Source: Piliocolobus tephrosceles (lineage: Eukaryota > Chordata > Mammalia > Primates > Cercopithecidae). Taken from it: a stretch of 64,000 bases of DNA. The stretch lies in NCBI RefSeq assembly GCF_002776525.5, contig NC_045436.1, positions 100,933,272 to 100,997,271 on the forward strand, written 5' to 3'. Below are positions 12,911-28,534 of this stretch, one piece after another. The position numbers were made by a program, and so were the translations under genes. Numbering within the stretch: the first letter of the stretch is position 1; the number at the start of each line of letters is the position of its first letter. Below the pieces are notes generated by a model that was not told the DNA's origin, made no database searches, and was given only the letters and a program-made list of their open reading frames with translations.

Positions 12911-13416
12911 GGACACTTTCAAGACAGTTAAAAGACAACCCACATAATGGGAAAAAATTATATATTTGATAATCGGTTCATATCCAGAATATATAAAGAA
13001 CTCCTACAGCTTAACAAACAAAAAAAACTGTTTAAAAAGTAGGCAAATACCTTGAATAGACATTTCTTCAAAGAAAATATATAAATGGCTAATAAGCACA
13101 TGAAAAGATGCTCACCATCACTAGTCATTAGGGAAATGCAAGTCAACACCATGATGAGATACCACTTCACCCCAATAAGGATGGTCATTATTTGAAAAAA
13201 AAAATTGCCTTTCTGGTGGTTCTGACCTCCCCATGTGAACATACCTCTTGCAAAAAATCTTCTTCATTCCTCTCCAGATGAGGAAAAGAGGAAATACAAG
13301 AAGAGGTGCTGGGTACAGAGCCCCAGTTCCTACTTCAGGGATGCGAAATGCCCAGGATGCTATAATCACCATGCTCATTAGCCATGCACACACAGTAATG
13401 GTGTGTGTTGGTTGCT

Positions 13417-13786
13417 TATATTAGTCCGTTCTCACACTGCTATGAAGAAATACCTGAGACTGGGTAATTTATAAAAGAAAGAGGTTTAATTGACTCACAG
13501 TTCCACAGGGCTAGGGAGGCCTCAGTAAACTTACAATCATGGCAGAAGGGGAAGCAAACACATCCTTCTTCACATGGCAGCAGCAAGAAGTGCTGAGTGA
13601 GGGGGCGGAAAGGCCCTTATACAACCATTAGATCTTGTGAGAACTCACTCACTATCATGAGAACAGCATGAAGGTAACTGCCCTCATGATTCAATTACCT
13701 CCTACTGGGTCCTTCCCATGACATGTGGGGATTATGGGAACTACAATTCAAGATGAAATTTGGGTGAGGACACAGCCAAACCATAA
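13417..13786 (-). repeat. 3' LTR of the MaLR provirus
   Basis: On this strand it runs from TATATTAGTCCGTTCTCACA to ACACAGCCAAACCATA. The first bases are TA where an intact end has TG. Confidence 0.85.
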
Positions 13787-15720
13787 GATTCCTCCCCTGA
13801 CCCCTCCCAAATCTCATGTCCTCACATTTCAAAACACAATCATGCCCTTCCAGCAGTCCCCCAATGTCTTAACTCATTCCAGCATTAACCCAAAAGTCCA
13901 AGTCCTAAGTCTTATCTGAGAAAAGGCAAGTCCTTTCTACCTATGAGCCTGTAAAATCAAAAGCAAATTAGTTACTTCCTATATACAATGGGGGTAACAG
14001 CATTGGGCAAATATACCCATTCCAAATGGGACAAATTAGCCACAATGAAGGGGCTACAGGCCCCATGCAAGTCTGAAATCCAATAGGGCAGTCATTAAAC
14101 CTTAACATTCCAAGATGATCTCCTTTGACTTCATGTCTCACATCCAAGTCACCCTGACGGAAGAGGTAGGTTCCCATGGCCTTGGGCAGCTCTTCCTCTG
14201 TTGCCCGTCAAGGCATAGCTCCCCTTCCAGCTGCTTTCATGGCTGGTGTTGAGTGTCTGCAGCTTTTCCGGGTGCACAGGGCAAGCTATTGTTGGATCTG
14301 CCATTCTGGGGTCTGGAGGACAGTGGCCCACTTCTCATAGCCCCACTAAGCAGTGCCCCACTGGGGACTCTTGGGGTTCCAACCACACATTTCCCTTCCA
14401 CGCTGCCTGTATTAGTCCATTTTCACACTGCTGATAAAGACATACCTGACACTGGGCAATTTACAAAGGCAAGAGGTTCAATGGCAAACTCACAGTTCCA
14501 CATGGTTGGGGAAGCCTCAATCATGGCAAAAGGCAAGGAGTAGCAAGTCACATCTTATGTGGATGGTGGCAGGCAAAGAGAGAGCTTGTGCAGGGAAACT
14601 CCTATTTTTTTAAACCCTCACATGTCATGAGACTCATTCACTATCACGAGGTCAGTGGCCCATGATTTAATTACCTCCCACCAGGTCCCTCCCACAACAT
14701 GTGGGAATTCAAGATGAGATGTGGGTGGGGACACAGCCAAACCATATCACTGCCCTAGCAGAGGTTCTCCATGAAGGCTCTGCCCCAGAAGCAGACTTCT
14801 GTCTGGACAGCCAGGCATTTCTATACATTCTCCGAAATGTAGGTAGAGGTTCCCAGACTTCAGTTCTTGACTTCTGCACACCTGCAGGCCCAACACCATA
14901 TGGAAGCTGCCAAGGCGTGGGGCTTACACCCTCTGAGGCAATGGCCTGAGCTGTACGTTGGCCCCTTTTAGTCATGGATGGAGTGGCTGGGATGCAGGGC
15001 ACCAAGTCCCAAGGCTGCACACAGCAAGAGGGCCCTGGACCCAGCCCAGGGAACCATATTTCCCTCCTAGGCCTCAGGGCCTGTGATGGGAGGGGCTGCT
15101 GTGAAGGTCTCCAACATGTGCTAGAGACATTTTCTCCATTGTCTTGGTGATTAACATTCAGCTCCTTGTTACTTATGCAAATGTCTTCAGTGTGCTTGAA
15201 TTTCTCCCCAGAAAATAGGGTTTCTTTTATATTGCATTGTCAGGCTGCAAATTTTCCAAACTTTTATGTTCTGCTTCCTCTTGAATGCTTTGCTGCTTAG
15301 AAATTTCTTCCACCAGATACCCTAAATCATCTCTCTCAAGTTCAAAGTTCCACAGATCTCTAGGGCAGGGGCAAAATGCCACCAGTCTTGTTGCATAGCA
15401 AGAGTGACCTTTACTCCAGTTCCCAACAAGTTCCTCATCTCCATCTAAGACTACCTCAGCCTGGACTTTATTGCCCATATCACTATCAGCATTTTGGTCA
15501 AAACCATTTAACAAGTCTCTAGGAAGTTCCAGACTTTCCCACATCCTCCTATCTTCTGAGCCCTCCAAGTCTCTAGGAGGTTCCAAACTTTCCCACATTT
15601 TCCTGTCTTCTTCTGAGCCCTACAAATTGTTCCAGTCTGCCTGTTACCCAGTTCCAAAGTCATTTCCACATTTTTGGGTATCCTTATAGCAGCAACCCAC
15701 TCTCTGTGGTACCAATTTAC
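13787..15720 (-). pseudogene. MaLR internal region, gag-like debris
   Basis: Antisense internal region, interrupted at 14408-14749. A 123-codon antisense frame at 15227-15598 contains two copies of a GSEDRRMWESLE-like repeat, consistent with debris of the region next to the 5' LTR. No intact gene. Confidence 0.7.
14408..14749 (-). mobile_element. THE1-type solo LTR nested in the provirus, 5-bp TSD
   Basis: A 342-bp LTR with intact TG...CA ends (TGTATTAGTCC to CCATATCA on this strand). Perfect CTGCC duplication at 14403-14407 and 14750-14754. Removing it rejoins CACGCTGCC to CTAGCAGAGG of the host internal region. Confidence 0.94.
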
Positions 15721-15773
15721 TGTATTAGTCCGTTTTCATGCTGCCATGAAAAAATACCTGAGACTGGGTAATT

Positions 15774-16120
<347 letters not shown>

Positions 16121-17221
16121 TAAAAGGAAGAGGTTTAATTGACTCACAGTTCTACAGGGCTGGAGAGGCCTCAGGAAACTTACAATCATGGCGGAAGGGG
16201 AAGCAAACATGTCCTTCTTCACATGGTGTCAGGAAGAAGTGGCGAGCAAAGTGGGATGGGAAAGCCCTTTATAAAACCATCAGATGTCATGACAACTTAC
16301 TATCACAAGAACAGCATGAGGGTAATCGCCCCCATGACTCAGTTACCTCCCACCAGCTCCCTCCCACGACACATGGGGATTATGGGAACTACAATTCAAG
16401 ATGAGATTTGGGTAGGGACATAGCCAAACTATATCACTGCTCTACTGTTCTCTGTCAGCCTACAGGAGGAAAAGCAAGGCTGACATAAGGATGCTCCTTC
16501 AGGAGGAGGCAGCACTAAAAGCACTTTGAATCAAGATCAATGGGAAACCACCCCAATAAACACATTTTAGATGTTTTAGAAAAAGAAAGAAATACACAAA
16601 CAAATAGAAAATAACAATTGTTGGCAAGAATGTGAAGAAATTGGAACTTTTGTGCACTGTTGGTGGAATGTAAAATGGTGTAGCTACTGTGGAGAACAGT
16701 ATGGTGGTTCCTCAAAAAACTAAACACAGAATTACCATACAATCCCACAGTTCCACTTCTAGGTCTATACCCAAAAGAACTGAAAGCAGGGGCTCTGACA
16801 GATGTTTATACAGCCATATATATAACAGCGTTATTCACAACAGCCAAAAGTGGAAGCAACCCTAATCTTCATCAACTGTTGAATGAATGAACAAAATGTG
16901 GTATACACAGAGAATAGAAGATTATGCAGCCTCAAAAGGAATGAAAATTCTGACTGCAACATGAATGAACCTTGAAAACATTATGCTAAGAGAAATAAGG
17001 ACAAATACTGTATGATTCCACTCATATTAGGTACTGAGGATAGTCAAATTCATAGAGACAGAAAGTAGAATGGTTGCCATTGGGGAGAAGGTGAAGGGTT
17101 GTTTAATGAGCAAGAAGTTTCAGTTTGGAAGATGAAAGAAGTTCTAGAGATGGATGGTAGTGATGGTTGCACAACAATGAATATACTTAATGCCATAAAA
17201 CAGTACACTTAAAAATGATTT

Positions 17222-17500
<279 letters not shown>

Positions 17501-17574
17501 GATTTGAATGCTACATTTTTATATTATGAATATTTTACCACAGTAGAATAAAGTAAAACAACTCTACCCTCAGG

Positions 17575-17835
17575 TATTTGCATGCCTGCCTCCTACTTAT
17601 TCTTCAGTTTTCTGCTTAAATAGCATGTCCTCAGGGAAGCTCTCCTATTGCTCTATGTAATTTCCTTGTAGAACATATCACTAGCTGAAATTACCTTTTT
17701 TATACATGCTATCATCTGCCTTCTCCATTAGAATATAAGCTTTTCCAGCATAAGATCTTTGCTTGATTCAAAACTATACCCTAACACTTCGTTTTTGTCA
17801 CATAGTAGATATTCAGTGAATACTTGTGGAACAGT
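17575..17835 (+). repeat. L2 LINE 3' end
   Basis: Follows the L2 3' order: CAGGGAAGCTCTCCTATTGC, CACTAGCTGAAATTACC, CATTAGAATATAAGC, CACATAGTAGATATTCAGTG. Confidence 0.75.
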
Positions 17836-18119
17836 GCACTGAGAAAAAGAAAGGGTTCCACCTGGAGGTTATATTAGTAAATATACTCTGTGGCAATTTT
17901 TAAACGTACAATACTCAAAAGTCAAAATCAAACTGAACATTTAAATTCAAAACAGTATTAGCTGTGATAGTGGAGAAGGCATGAAGAAAAGTGTACACGC
18001 ACATCTGTGTAAAATATTTCCTGTCATGCACTTTTCACGTCACCTCCGTGCTCAGGTTCCCAATTCCCAGGACCTCAGCAATTCCCTTATTTCCTTTCCA
18101 TGTATCGCCCGTTCACTTA

Positions 18120-18250
18120 CCTACAGTCAATGGCTGCTTTGGTGCTACAATGCCAATGTGGAGTGATTGCAAAAAGAATGCATGGCCCACAAGCCTAAAA
18201 TATTCACTATCTGGCCTTTTACAGAAAAAGTTTACCAACCAACCCATGAC
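18120..18250 (-). mobile_element. hAT-Charlie MITE fragment (MER1-type)
   Basis: Shares AAAATATTCACTATCTGGCC and TTTACAGAAAAAGTTTACCAACC with the element at 11.4-11.6 kb. Only one end is present. Confidence 0.7.
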
Positions 18251-18343
18251 ATAGGTAAAGATAACAGACTAGAGATACTGTCTACTCTTCTCTAAGAACT
18301 TTCATGATAGTCATTCAAGTCAATCAAGATATGTTTATTGGGA

Positions 18344-18650
18344 CTGGAGACGATTATTCTAAGTAACTCAGGAATGGAAAACCAAACATTATATGTTCGT
18401 ACGTTCTCACTCATAATTAGGGGCTTAGCTATGAGGATGCAAAGGCATAAGAATGACACAGTGGACTTTGGGGACTTGGGGGAAAGGGTGGGAAGGGGGT
18501 AAGGGATAAAAGACTACAAATTGGGTTCAGTGTGTACTGCTCAGGTGATGGGTACACCAAAACTTCACAAATCACCACTAAAGAACTTACTCATGTAACC
18601 AAATACCACCTGTTCCCCAAATGTTAGGGAAATAAAAAATTAATTAAAAA
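18344..18650 (+). mobile_element. L1PB/L1PA-age L1 3' end, strongly 5'-truncated
   Basis: Carries ACTCAGGAATGGAAAACC, GGACTTTGGGGACTTGGGGG and ACCACCTGTTCCCCAAAT, ending in an A-rich tail. Flanks CAAGATATGTTTATTG and CAAGAGAAATGATTATTG look like an imperfect TSD in an older repeat. Confidence 0.85.
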
Positions 18651-18654
18651 ACAA

Positions 18655-19060
18655 GAGAAATGATTATTGAGTTCCTACTATGTTTCCAGCACTGTGTTAG
18701 TCACTGGAGATAGACCAATGAATGACATAGAAATCCCTGCTGTTACGAAGCTCACTTTCTAGAGGGAGGAGGACAAATAACAAACAATAAACAAATAATG
18801 TATGTTAGACGGTGAGAGGATTACAGAGAGATGCATAGTAAGGAGTAATCAGGAAGGCAAAGAAAGGTTTTGCAATTTTAAACACAGTAATTGGGGTAGG
18901 CCTTGTGAAGAGGTTGACATTTGAGCAAATATTTGAAGAAAGACTGAGAGGGAATGAAGAGACCATCTGGGAGGAAAGTATTTCAGGTAGAGGGAACGGA
19001 GGCAGGAACATGTCTAGCGTTCTAGAGAAACACCTGGGAAACCAGTGTGGATAGCAGAAA
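18655..19060. repeat. Ancient interspersed repeat, family not named
   Basis: Reads TTCCTACTATGTTTCCAGC, CACTGTGTTAGTCACTGGAG, TTGACATTTGAGCAAATA and GGTAGAGGGAACGGAGGCAGG, a phrase order shared with other old mammalian repeats of L2 age. Confidence 0.5.
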
Positions 19061-19097
19061 CATTCTACCTGGGTTCTCACACTCATGTGTTCCTTTT

Positions 19098-19741
<644 letters not shown>

Positions 19742-20010
19742 TGACTGCTGGTTTAAGGTATCTTCCCCTTCCTGTAGGACAACATCCCAACTTTGCAGGG
19801 TATGCCCGCTCACACTACAGTTGAGCCTTTGACAGGCCAATTCACTGTTCTATCAAGCTAGCTGCTCTGTAAGATCTAGGTATATACTGAATCTTGAGAA
19901 TACAAGACCTCTTTTACCATAATATATGCCCGTGATCACAGACAATATTATATGCAATATTAAAGCAACAGATAAGGCATTCTGTGACTTCATAATAGTA
20001 GTATTAGTAG

Positions 20011-20345
<335 letters not shown>

Positions 20346-21985
20346 CACAGTGCAAAATTTTATCCAGAACATGTAGCTATTCCTGAGAAGATAAAGGGCT
20401 GTTCCTTTTATGTTGGGAAGAGTTCACACAATCAGCTACTACTAGGTGGCCATCTGGTCACCCCAGACAATAGTGCCTTATCAGCGGCTTAGTGTTGACT
20501 TCAGCTTTTGGTCAATGGGACATTCAGCAGTAGGTATAGTCAGAGCAGCCTTGCTGAGGGAAAACCATGTTATTAGCTCACACGTAACTTCCTTCCATGC
20601 TGGCACAGTTTGTACACGGAGCCACTGAACAAGCACCGGGATACCTGGAGAAAGAGGCTTACTGACATTCACAAAGTAGGTCATCTTGATCATCTGATTT
20701 TTGAGAACCTCCACCATCGTGATACAATCTACTGGATATATATGCGGCACACAAATATTCCCACCCTCTGTGTCCATTCCAAAAGATCCATGCATAGTCC
20801 ACCTAACCACCAATTTTTCAATTAGTTTTTTTCAAGTCTCCAGCCAGCCAGCCAATCCACTAGCCACGGCTCATAAGTCATCAGATATCTTTGTGCCTTA
20901 AGCTATGAAGTAAACAACCAGATATATCACTCAAGGTTCTGTCCACAGGGAGGATTTCCCTTCAGCACAGTCTTTAACAGTCATGCCTAAGTGGGTTTAA
21001 CAGTCACGCCGAAGTATAGTCGTCCCCTTCTTGTCAGTGTCAGCATCATTTTCAGAGCCATAATGCGCAAGCTAGCCCCCATAACAAAGAAATACCCTGC
21101 CCAAAATGTCAGTGGGGTCAAGGTTGAGAGAAACACTGGCTTAAAGGAAGATTCATGGTATTCTTCGGTGGATGGAGGAGCTTTCAGTCTCTGAACTGAC
21201 GCAGGTCTGGGAATTAGGTACAATGCATGGTTTGGCAACTCAAGTTAGGGTTCTGCCTAACAGACCTAGATTTTTTTCTGCCTAGATATCAAGCAGCATC
21301 TTAGGAAGCAGTGAATTAATGATTTTCCAGGACCCCATCATCCATTAGCCCTTGCCAGAGGGCTCAGCAGATCAAAGCAGTTTGATTACTATTCCATCTC
21401 TGTGGTTTACTGTGGTAGTGGCACCATGTTGTCCCTAACAGTGAAGCTACTACCTGGCCTTTGACATGTCAGGACCCCATTATTCCCACTGAAATGAAAG
21501 CACACATTTTCACTGCAGCCTCATCCAGCAACACCTCTGATCTCTAGTGCTCCTTGAGGATGCTAGTCCCTGGCTCACTAGTGCATTTCCTCATGTCTTA
21601 GTGAAAGAAGAGCTTTTTGAATCTTCCCAGAAGAGTCAAGTTAGTAAATGGCTGAGAAGATTGAACATAATGGACGCAGTCCTATTTCCCTGAATTTTCT
21701 AACCCTTTGTCTGTAATATGTTAGGGAATTTATGGCATTTCAATCTCATTAACTCCAGACTATCATTGAGTCCAGGCTTTCATTGGCTAACCTTTTCAGA
21801 CTGTTAGAACCATCCTCGGTACTCTAGCCAACATTCTATATTCTAAATCCTGGGGGAGTACACCCAGGTCAATTAATTTGGCTTGAATATTATACTTTAT
21901 CCCCACTGGTCCAACACCCTTATAATTTACACTCTCAGCTCTTCCCTAGTCCTCTTCTGATATCTGGCAAAATCATGCAACTCTC
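20346..21985 (-). pseudogene. ERVL-type gag-pol fossil (RNase H to integrase, plus gag-like part)
   Basis: Antisense retroviral internal sequence without LTRs. Around 20815-20880 the broken frame has RNase H-like debris with a WLVDWLAGW-type phrase. The 20481-20813 frame (110 codons) covers the region before and into the integrase zinc-binding domain, with an AECPIDQK string where intact proteins carry the CxxC pair; here the second Cys is Asp. The stretch 20350-20480 continues as degraded integrase core. The distal part, about 21240-21980, resembles ERVL gag (CCAGATATCAGAAGAGGACT in sense). Stops and frame shifts throughout; the order gag then pol fits one deleted provirus. Confidence 0.7.
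21060..21142 (+). mobile_element. MER5A fragment
   Basis: ACAAAGAAATACCCTGCCC, AAAATGTCAGTGGGG and AGGTTGAGAGAAACACTGG match the end of MER5A (hAT MITE) and split the ERVL relic. Confidence 0.6.
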
Positions 21986-21986
21986 T

Positions 21987-22526
21987 CTTTTTTTTTTTTT
22001 TTCCAAATTGTTTTTTAAGACTAACTCACTCTGTACCCAGGCTGGAGTACAGTGACATAATCATGGCTCACTGAAACCTCAATGTCCTGGGCTCAAGTGA
22101 TCCTCCTGCCTCAACCTCCCATATAGCTGGGACTTCAGGTGTGCACCACTGTGCATGGCTAATAATTTTTAAAATTTTTGTAGACCAGGCATTGTGGCTC
22201 TCGCCTGTAATCCCAACACTTCGGGAGGCCAAGGCAGGAGAATCACTTGAGCCCAGGAGTTGAGACCAACCTATACAACATAGCAGGACCTAATCTCTAC
22301 AAAACAAATGAACTAACTAACAAAAACAGATTTGAGTGTGGTGGGATGTACCTGTGGTCCCAGCTACTTGGGAGGCTGAGATGGGAGAATTGTTACAAAA
22401 AATTTTTTTCTGTAGAGATGGGACCTTTGTTGCCCAGGCTGGTCTTGAACTCCTGGGCTCAAGTGATCCTCCTGCCTCAGCCTCCCAAAGTGCTGTGATT
22501 ACAGGCATGAGCCACCACACCTGGCC
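21987..22526 (-). mobile_element. AluJ-type, split by a sense Alu
   Basis: Antisense Alu at 21987-22185 and 22416-22526. TSD CAACTCTCT at 21978-21986 and 22527-22535. Confidence 0.9.
22186..22415 (+). mobile_element. Alu nested within an antisense Alu
   Basis: Sense copy from CCAGGCATTGTGGCTC to GGGAGAATTGTTAC, lacking most of its 3' end. The AAAATTTTTGTAG host string recurs in diverged form at both junctions. Confidence 0.82.
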
Positions 22527-22831
22527 CAACTCTCTTAGTATATAGATTCTCTCTCCTCCTAGAGAAGACCTGTACTCTCTCTGGCATATTGTTCCGGTTA
22601 TCTATCCCTACCTAACAAACCGCTCTAAAACTGAAAGGCTTAAAACAATTTGTCATATGTCTCATCATTCTGATTGGAGTGGACTTGAGAGAGAATAGGG
22701 GAGGGACTGGAGAAGTCTGTATCTTTTGAAGAGTTTTGTTGTAAAAGAGAATAAAACGATAGGGCAGTAGTTGGAAGAAGATGTGGAATCAAGAGGAATA
22801 TTTTTAAGGATGGGGGAAATAAATAACAGTG

Positions 22832-23108
22832 GGCCAGTGGTGGTAATCCCAGCACTTTGGGAAGCCGAGGTGGGTAGACTGCTTGAGCCCAAGAGTTTGA
22901 GACTAGCCTGGGCAACACAGCAAGACCTTGTCTCTACAAAAAATACAGAAATTAGCCAGGCATGATTGTGTGCACCTGTAGTCTCAGCTACTCAGGAGGC
23001 TGAGGTGGGAGGACCACTTGTGCCCAGGAGTTCAAGCCTTCAGTGAGCTATGATCGAAACACTGCACTCTAACCTGGGCGACAGAATGAGACTCTATTCT
23101 CCCCCCCA
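22832..23108 (+). mobile_element. AluJ-type
   Basis: Sense Alu ending GAATGAGACTCTATTC with an unusual CCCCCCC run before its A-rich tail. Confidence 0.88.
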
Positions 23109-23127
23109 AAAAATTAATAAAGGATGC

Positions 23128-23911
<784 letters not shown>

Positions 23912-24212
23912 TACAGGTCTTGGTGGTTCAGGCCAGTAATCCCAACAGTTTGAAAGACTAAAGCGGGAAGATTGCTTGAGCCCAGGAGTTTGAGACCAGC
24001 CTGGGCAATACAGTGAGACCCCGTCCCTACAAAGAATTTTTAAAAATTAGCTGGGTGTGGTGGCATTCATCGGTAGTCCCAGCTACTCAAGAGGCTGTGG
24101 TGGGAGGATCATTTGCATCCCGGAGTTCAAAGGCTGAAGTGGGCTAAGATCTCGCCACTGTACTCTCCAGCCTGGGTCACAGGGTGAAACCCTGTCTCAA
24201 AAAAAACTAAAA
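23912..24212 (+). mobile_element. AluJ-type
   Basis: Sense, diverged Alu (TTGGTGGTTCAGGCCAGTAA to CTGTCTCAAAAAAAAC). Confidence 0.88.
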
Positions 24213-25401
24213 ATTCAAACATAAGATCAAATAATTTATTATTCTTACGTGTTTTTCTCCACCCACGTTCAACTGCAGGGGTACAGGCACAGAGCGGGGC
24301 GGGGGACAGGAATTTAACGAGGGTTTGTGGTTTTGCCAAGCAAGTGACAAAGCAAAAGGGGAGCAGAGGAGCTGAGGGCGTTTACAAGAATATAATCATA
24401 ATGATCATGGAATTTCGGCAGGTATGGTGACTAAAGAAAGCAGTGAGGGGTGAGGCACAGTGAAATACTGGCGTAATTAATGGATTGTAGGCCCTGGTGG
24501 AGGAAGGTCAAAGGTTTGCCGGAGTTGGGTTACTAGAGGGGTTTAGGTGGAAAGATAGACTATGCTTACAAATTCTATGGCATGACCTGCAAGTACATAG
24601 CTAAGGCAGGGTGGAGAACAAGATCACTGGAGGAGAGCAGTTCAAGGTAGTCAGAGGCCAGAGTGCTGGGGAGATCGTTTTCGGAGGTACAGAATTCACC
24701 AAGAATTAAGACAGAAGTAGTGTCACAGAGAGTGACAGTACCAGGAGCTACAATTACTGATACATGCAGGAGATGGTTCTGAAATCTGAAGATGGCAGCA
24801 ACCATGCAGAGGTAGTCAGTGTTAAAGTGTAATGACATGAAATTCAAAGCTGAGCTCTTCTGGGGAAAGTTATTAGATGATCCACTTTGGGACGTTCATA
24901 TTTTTTAGTAGTTTCTCATCTCAGAATAAGCAATAGCAGAATGTGAAATTTTAATCACAAGAGGGCGCTGGCGTCCAGCAAATGATTCCTTTTGGTTTTC
25001 ACCTGAAGCTAGGGCAATCATACTTTTGAGAGAGGAAGAGGACACTACTAATAATTATTTGGGGGCAATGTGTAAATTGGGACATAGGCTCACACCTTCT
25101 CCTACATTATATAAGCATGGGCAATTTAAGAATGAACCAGCTGTGCACCAAAAGCTCTAATTCTCATAAATCACTCGAAATGCTTTTGACTTGCAATCAG
25201 GTAAGAGAAAAATGGCCAAACTTGATTTTATCTGGAAGAGAGGATTGAGAAAGACTTTGCCCTCTGGCCCACATCTCTAGTTATATTTATTGGTTATCCC
25301 ATTTTTCCCTTTAGTGCAGTACCAGTTTGACTGTATTTTCAAGTTAAGAGAATTGCTGTGTTCCCTAAAGTGTCTCGGTCATTTGAAAGTAAAGCGTTCT
25401 C
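24213..25401. other. Longest repeat-poor stretch of the centre
   Basis: About 1.2 kb in which I name no repeat, though 24580-24840 (AAGATCACTGGAGGAGAGC, GTGACAGTACCAGGAGC) may be old repeat. It contains a CTCF-like motif at 24954-24973 and a donor-like string AATCAG|GTAAGAG at about 25195-25207. No long open frame. Confidence 0.45.
24954..24973 (+). promoter_or_regulatory. Candidate CTCF binding site
   Basis: The string ATCACAAGAGGGCGCTGGCG matches the CTCF core pattern (CCAC-A/C-AG-A/G-GGGCGC-T/A) at most positions. It lies in repeat-poor DNA, where preservation of two CpGs is notable. Confidence 0.5.
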
Positions 25402-25695
25402 GGCTGGGCACATTGGCTCACGCCTGTAATCCCAGCACTTTAGGAGGCCAAGATGGACAGATCACGTGGTCAGGAGATCGAGCCCATCCTAGCTAATACA
25501 GTGAAACCCTGTCTCTACTTAAAATACAAAAAAATTACCCAGGCTTAGTAGTGTACTCCTGTAGTCACACCTACTCTGGTGTCTGAGGCAGAAGAATTGC
25601 TTGAACCTAGGAGGCAGAAGTTGCAGTAAGCCAAGATCACGCTATTGCACTCCAGCCTGGACAAAAGAGTGAGACTCCATCTCAAAAAGAAAATT
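25402..25695 (+). mobile_element. AluS/Y-type
   Basis: Sense full-length copy with ATCACGTGGTCAGGAGATCG. Right arm has changes (GTCACACCTACTCTGGTG). Confidence 0.9.
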
Positions 25696-25704
25696 AAAAC
25701 GAAA

Positions 25705-25912
25705 ACATGATGACGATCATAAAGATGGAAATAACAGACACTGGGGTCTCCAAAAGTCGGGGGGCAGGGGTTGAACAATTACCTATCAGGTACAATGTTC
25801 ACTATTTGGACACTGGGTACACTAGAAGCTCAGTCCCCACCAGTATGCAATCCACGCATGTAACAAACAAGCACATGCAACCCCAAATCTAAAATAAAAT
25901 AATTTAAAAAAT
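25705..25912 (+). mobile_element. L1 3' end fragment (L1P/L1MA age)
   Basis: Carries ACAATGTTCACTATTTGGAC, GGTACACTAGAAGCTC, GCATGTAACAAACAAGC and a CTAAAATAAAATAA end. Confidence 0.8.
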
Positions 25913-25997
25913 ACACAATGAAAATGGCTTTTGTTAAGTCCCATTTAGCACATTCTCTCCTTAATTAGCCACACTACTCTCTCTTCTTCTTCTTTTT

Positions 25998-26185
25998 TTT
26001 TTTTTTATTTATTTTATTTTTTTAGGGACCAGGTCTCTCTGTGTTGCCCAGGCTAGAATGCAGTGGCCAAGCCCTGGTGCAGTCACAGGGCACTACAGCC
26101 TGGAGTTCCTGGCCCCGAGAAATCTTCTCACCTCATTCTCCTGAGTAGCTGGGAATACAGGGGCAGAACACTGCATCTGTGCCTC
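25998..26185 (-). mobile_element. Degraded Alu monomer
   Basis: Antisense, starts with a T-rich tail then GGGACCAGGTCTCTCTG. Becomes hard to follow after CTGAGTAGCTGGGAATACAG. Confidence 0.65.
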
Positions 26186-26254
26186 TTCTGAACAAATGCA
26201 AATAAAATCAACTCTGGCTTCTGTTATTCCTTGAAAAAAAAAAATGTATGTATG

Positions 26255-26488
26255 GACCAGGTATGGTGGCTTATGCCTGTCCTTCCAGCATTTTGGGAAG
26301 AAGCTAGGAGTTCGAGACCTGTGTGGGCAACAAAGCAAGACTGTCTCTACAAAATATTAGCCAGTTATGGTGGCAAGTGCCTATATTCCCAGGTAGTCAG
26401 GAGGCTGAGGTTTGAGGCTGCAGTGAGCTATGATTGTACCACTGCGCTCCAGCCTGGGCAACAGAGCAATATCCCATCTCTAAAAAAA
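26255..26488 (+). mobile_element. AluJ-type with internal deletions
   Basis: Sense copy lacking parts of both arms (CATTTTGGGAAGAAGCTAGG; GAGGCTGAGGTTTGAGGCTG). Confidence 0.82.
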
Positions 26489-26727
26489 AGTATGTATTTA
26501 CAGCTTCCAGCACACTTTTAACCACATGGGGCTTATTTCTACCATTCTTTTTGCTTTAGAACAACATCCTTCATCCTCACTGAATGGGATGAATGTAAAT
26601 AGCACCTCAAGAAAATAAGGAGAAGGTAAGGCTGCTGGGGAGAGCATTTCAAAATAAACTACAAATAGATTTTACAATTTTACAGTTTTAAACTACAATC
26701 TATTTTACAAATAGATTTTAAATTGTA

Positions 26728-26845
26728 AAAAAGGCACAGTGGTGCCTGCCTGCAGTCCCAGCCACTGGAGGCTGAGGCAGGAAGGTTGCTTGAGCTCAGG
26801 AGTTCCAGTCCCACTTAGGCAACATAGAGAGGCACTGTCTTAAAA
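26728..26845 (+). mobile_element. Alu monomer (FLAM-like)
   Basis: Short sense piece, GGCACAGTGGTGCCTGCC to GGCACTGTCTTAAA, with a TG-rich tail. Confidence 0.65.
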
Positions 26846-26849
26846 GTAT

Positions 26850-26891
26850 ATATGTATGTGTGTGTGTGCGTGCGTGTGTGTGTGTGTGTAG
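26850..26891. repeat. (TG)n microsatellite with GC interruptions
   Basis: About 20 TG units broken by two CG steps. Confidence 0.93.
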
Positions 26892-26975
26892 GATTACTTA
26901 CATTATTTACACCTTTAACCTAATTATATCTAATTCAATCAAAACATATTTTATTACCAACTTATATGTGCATTA

Positions 26976-27580
<605 letters not shown>

Positions 27581-27589
27581 TGGTTTTTT

Positions 27590-28313
<724 letters not shown>

Positions 28314-28534
28314 TTAATTGGTTAAGACCAATTTTGTTAGTTCAATTTCAAATGTCATAATTAAATAAGTAATTTAGGCTTTTGATTTAAAGTTGCAATA
28401 CTACAAGTTTGGAGTACTTAAAATAAGTAAGGTTGGCCATGTTTGTGATTTCAATTTATTTGCTTTGTCTGGGTTGCTTGAGCACTTGGGAAAGTGTAGT
28501 TTTTTAAATTAGAAAATGGAAGTACCTTGTATGT

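Noticed and set aside
15227..15598. A 123-codon minus-strand frame with acidic repeats
   Set aside because: It is internal sequence of the MaLR provirus. These regions carry gag-like debris; it is reported only as part of the element.
25195..25207. Donor-like AATCAG|GTAAGAG as an exon end
   Set aside because: No open frame, acceptor or CpG signal nearby. Such strings are common by chance.
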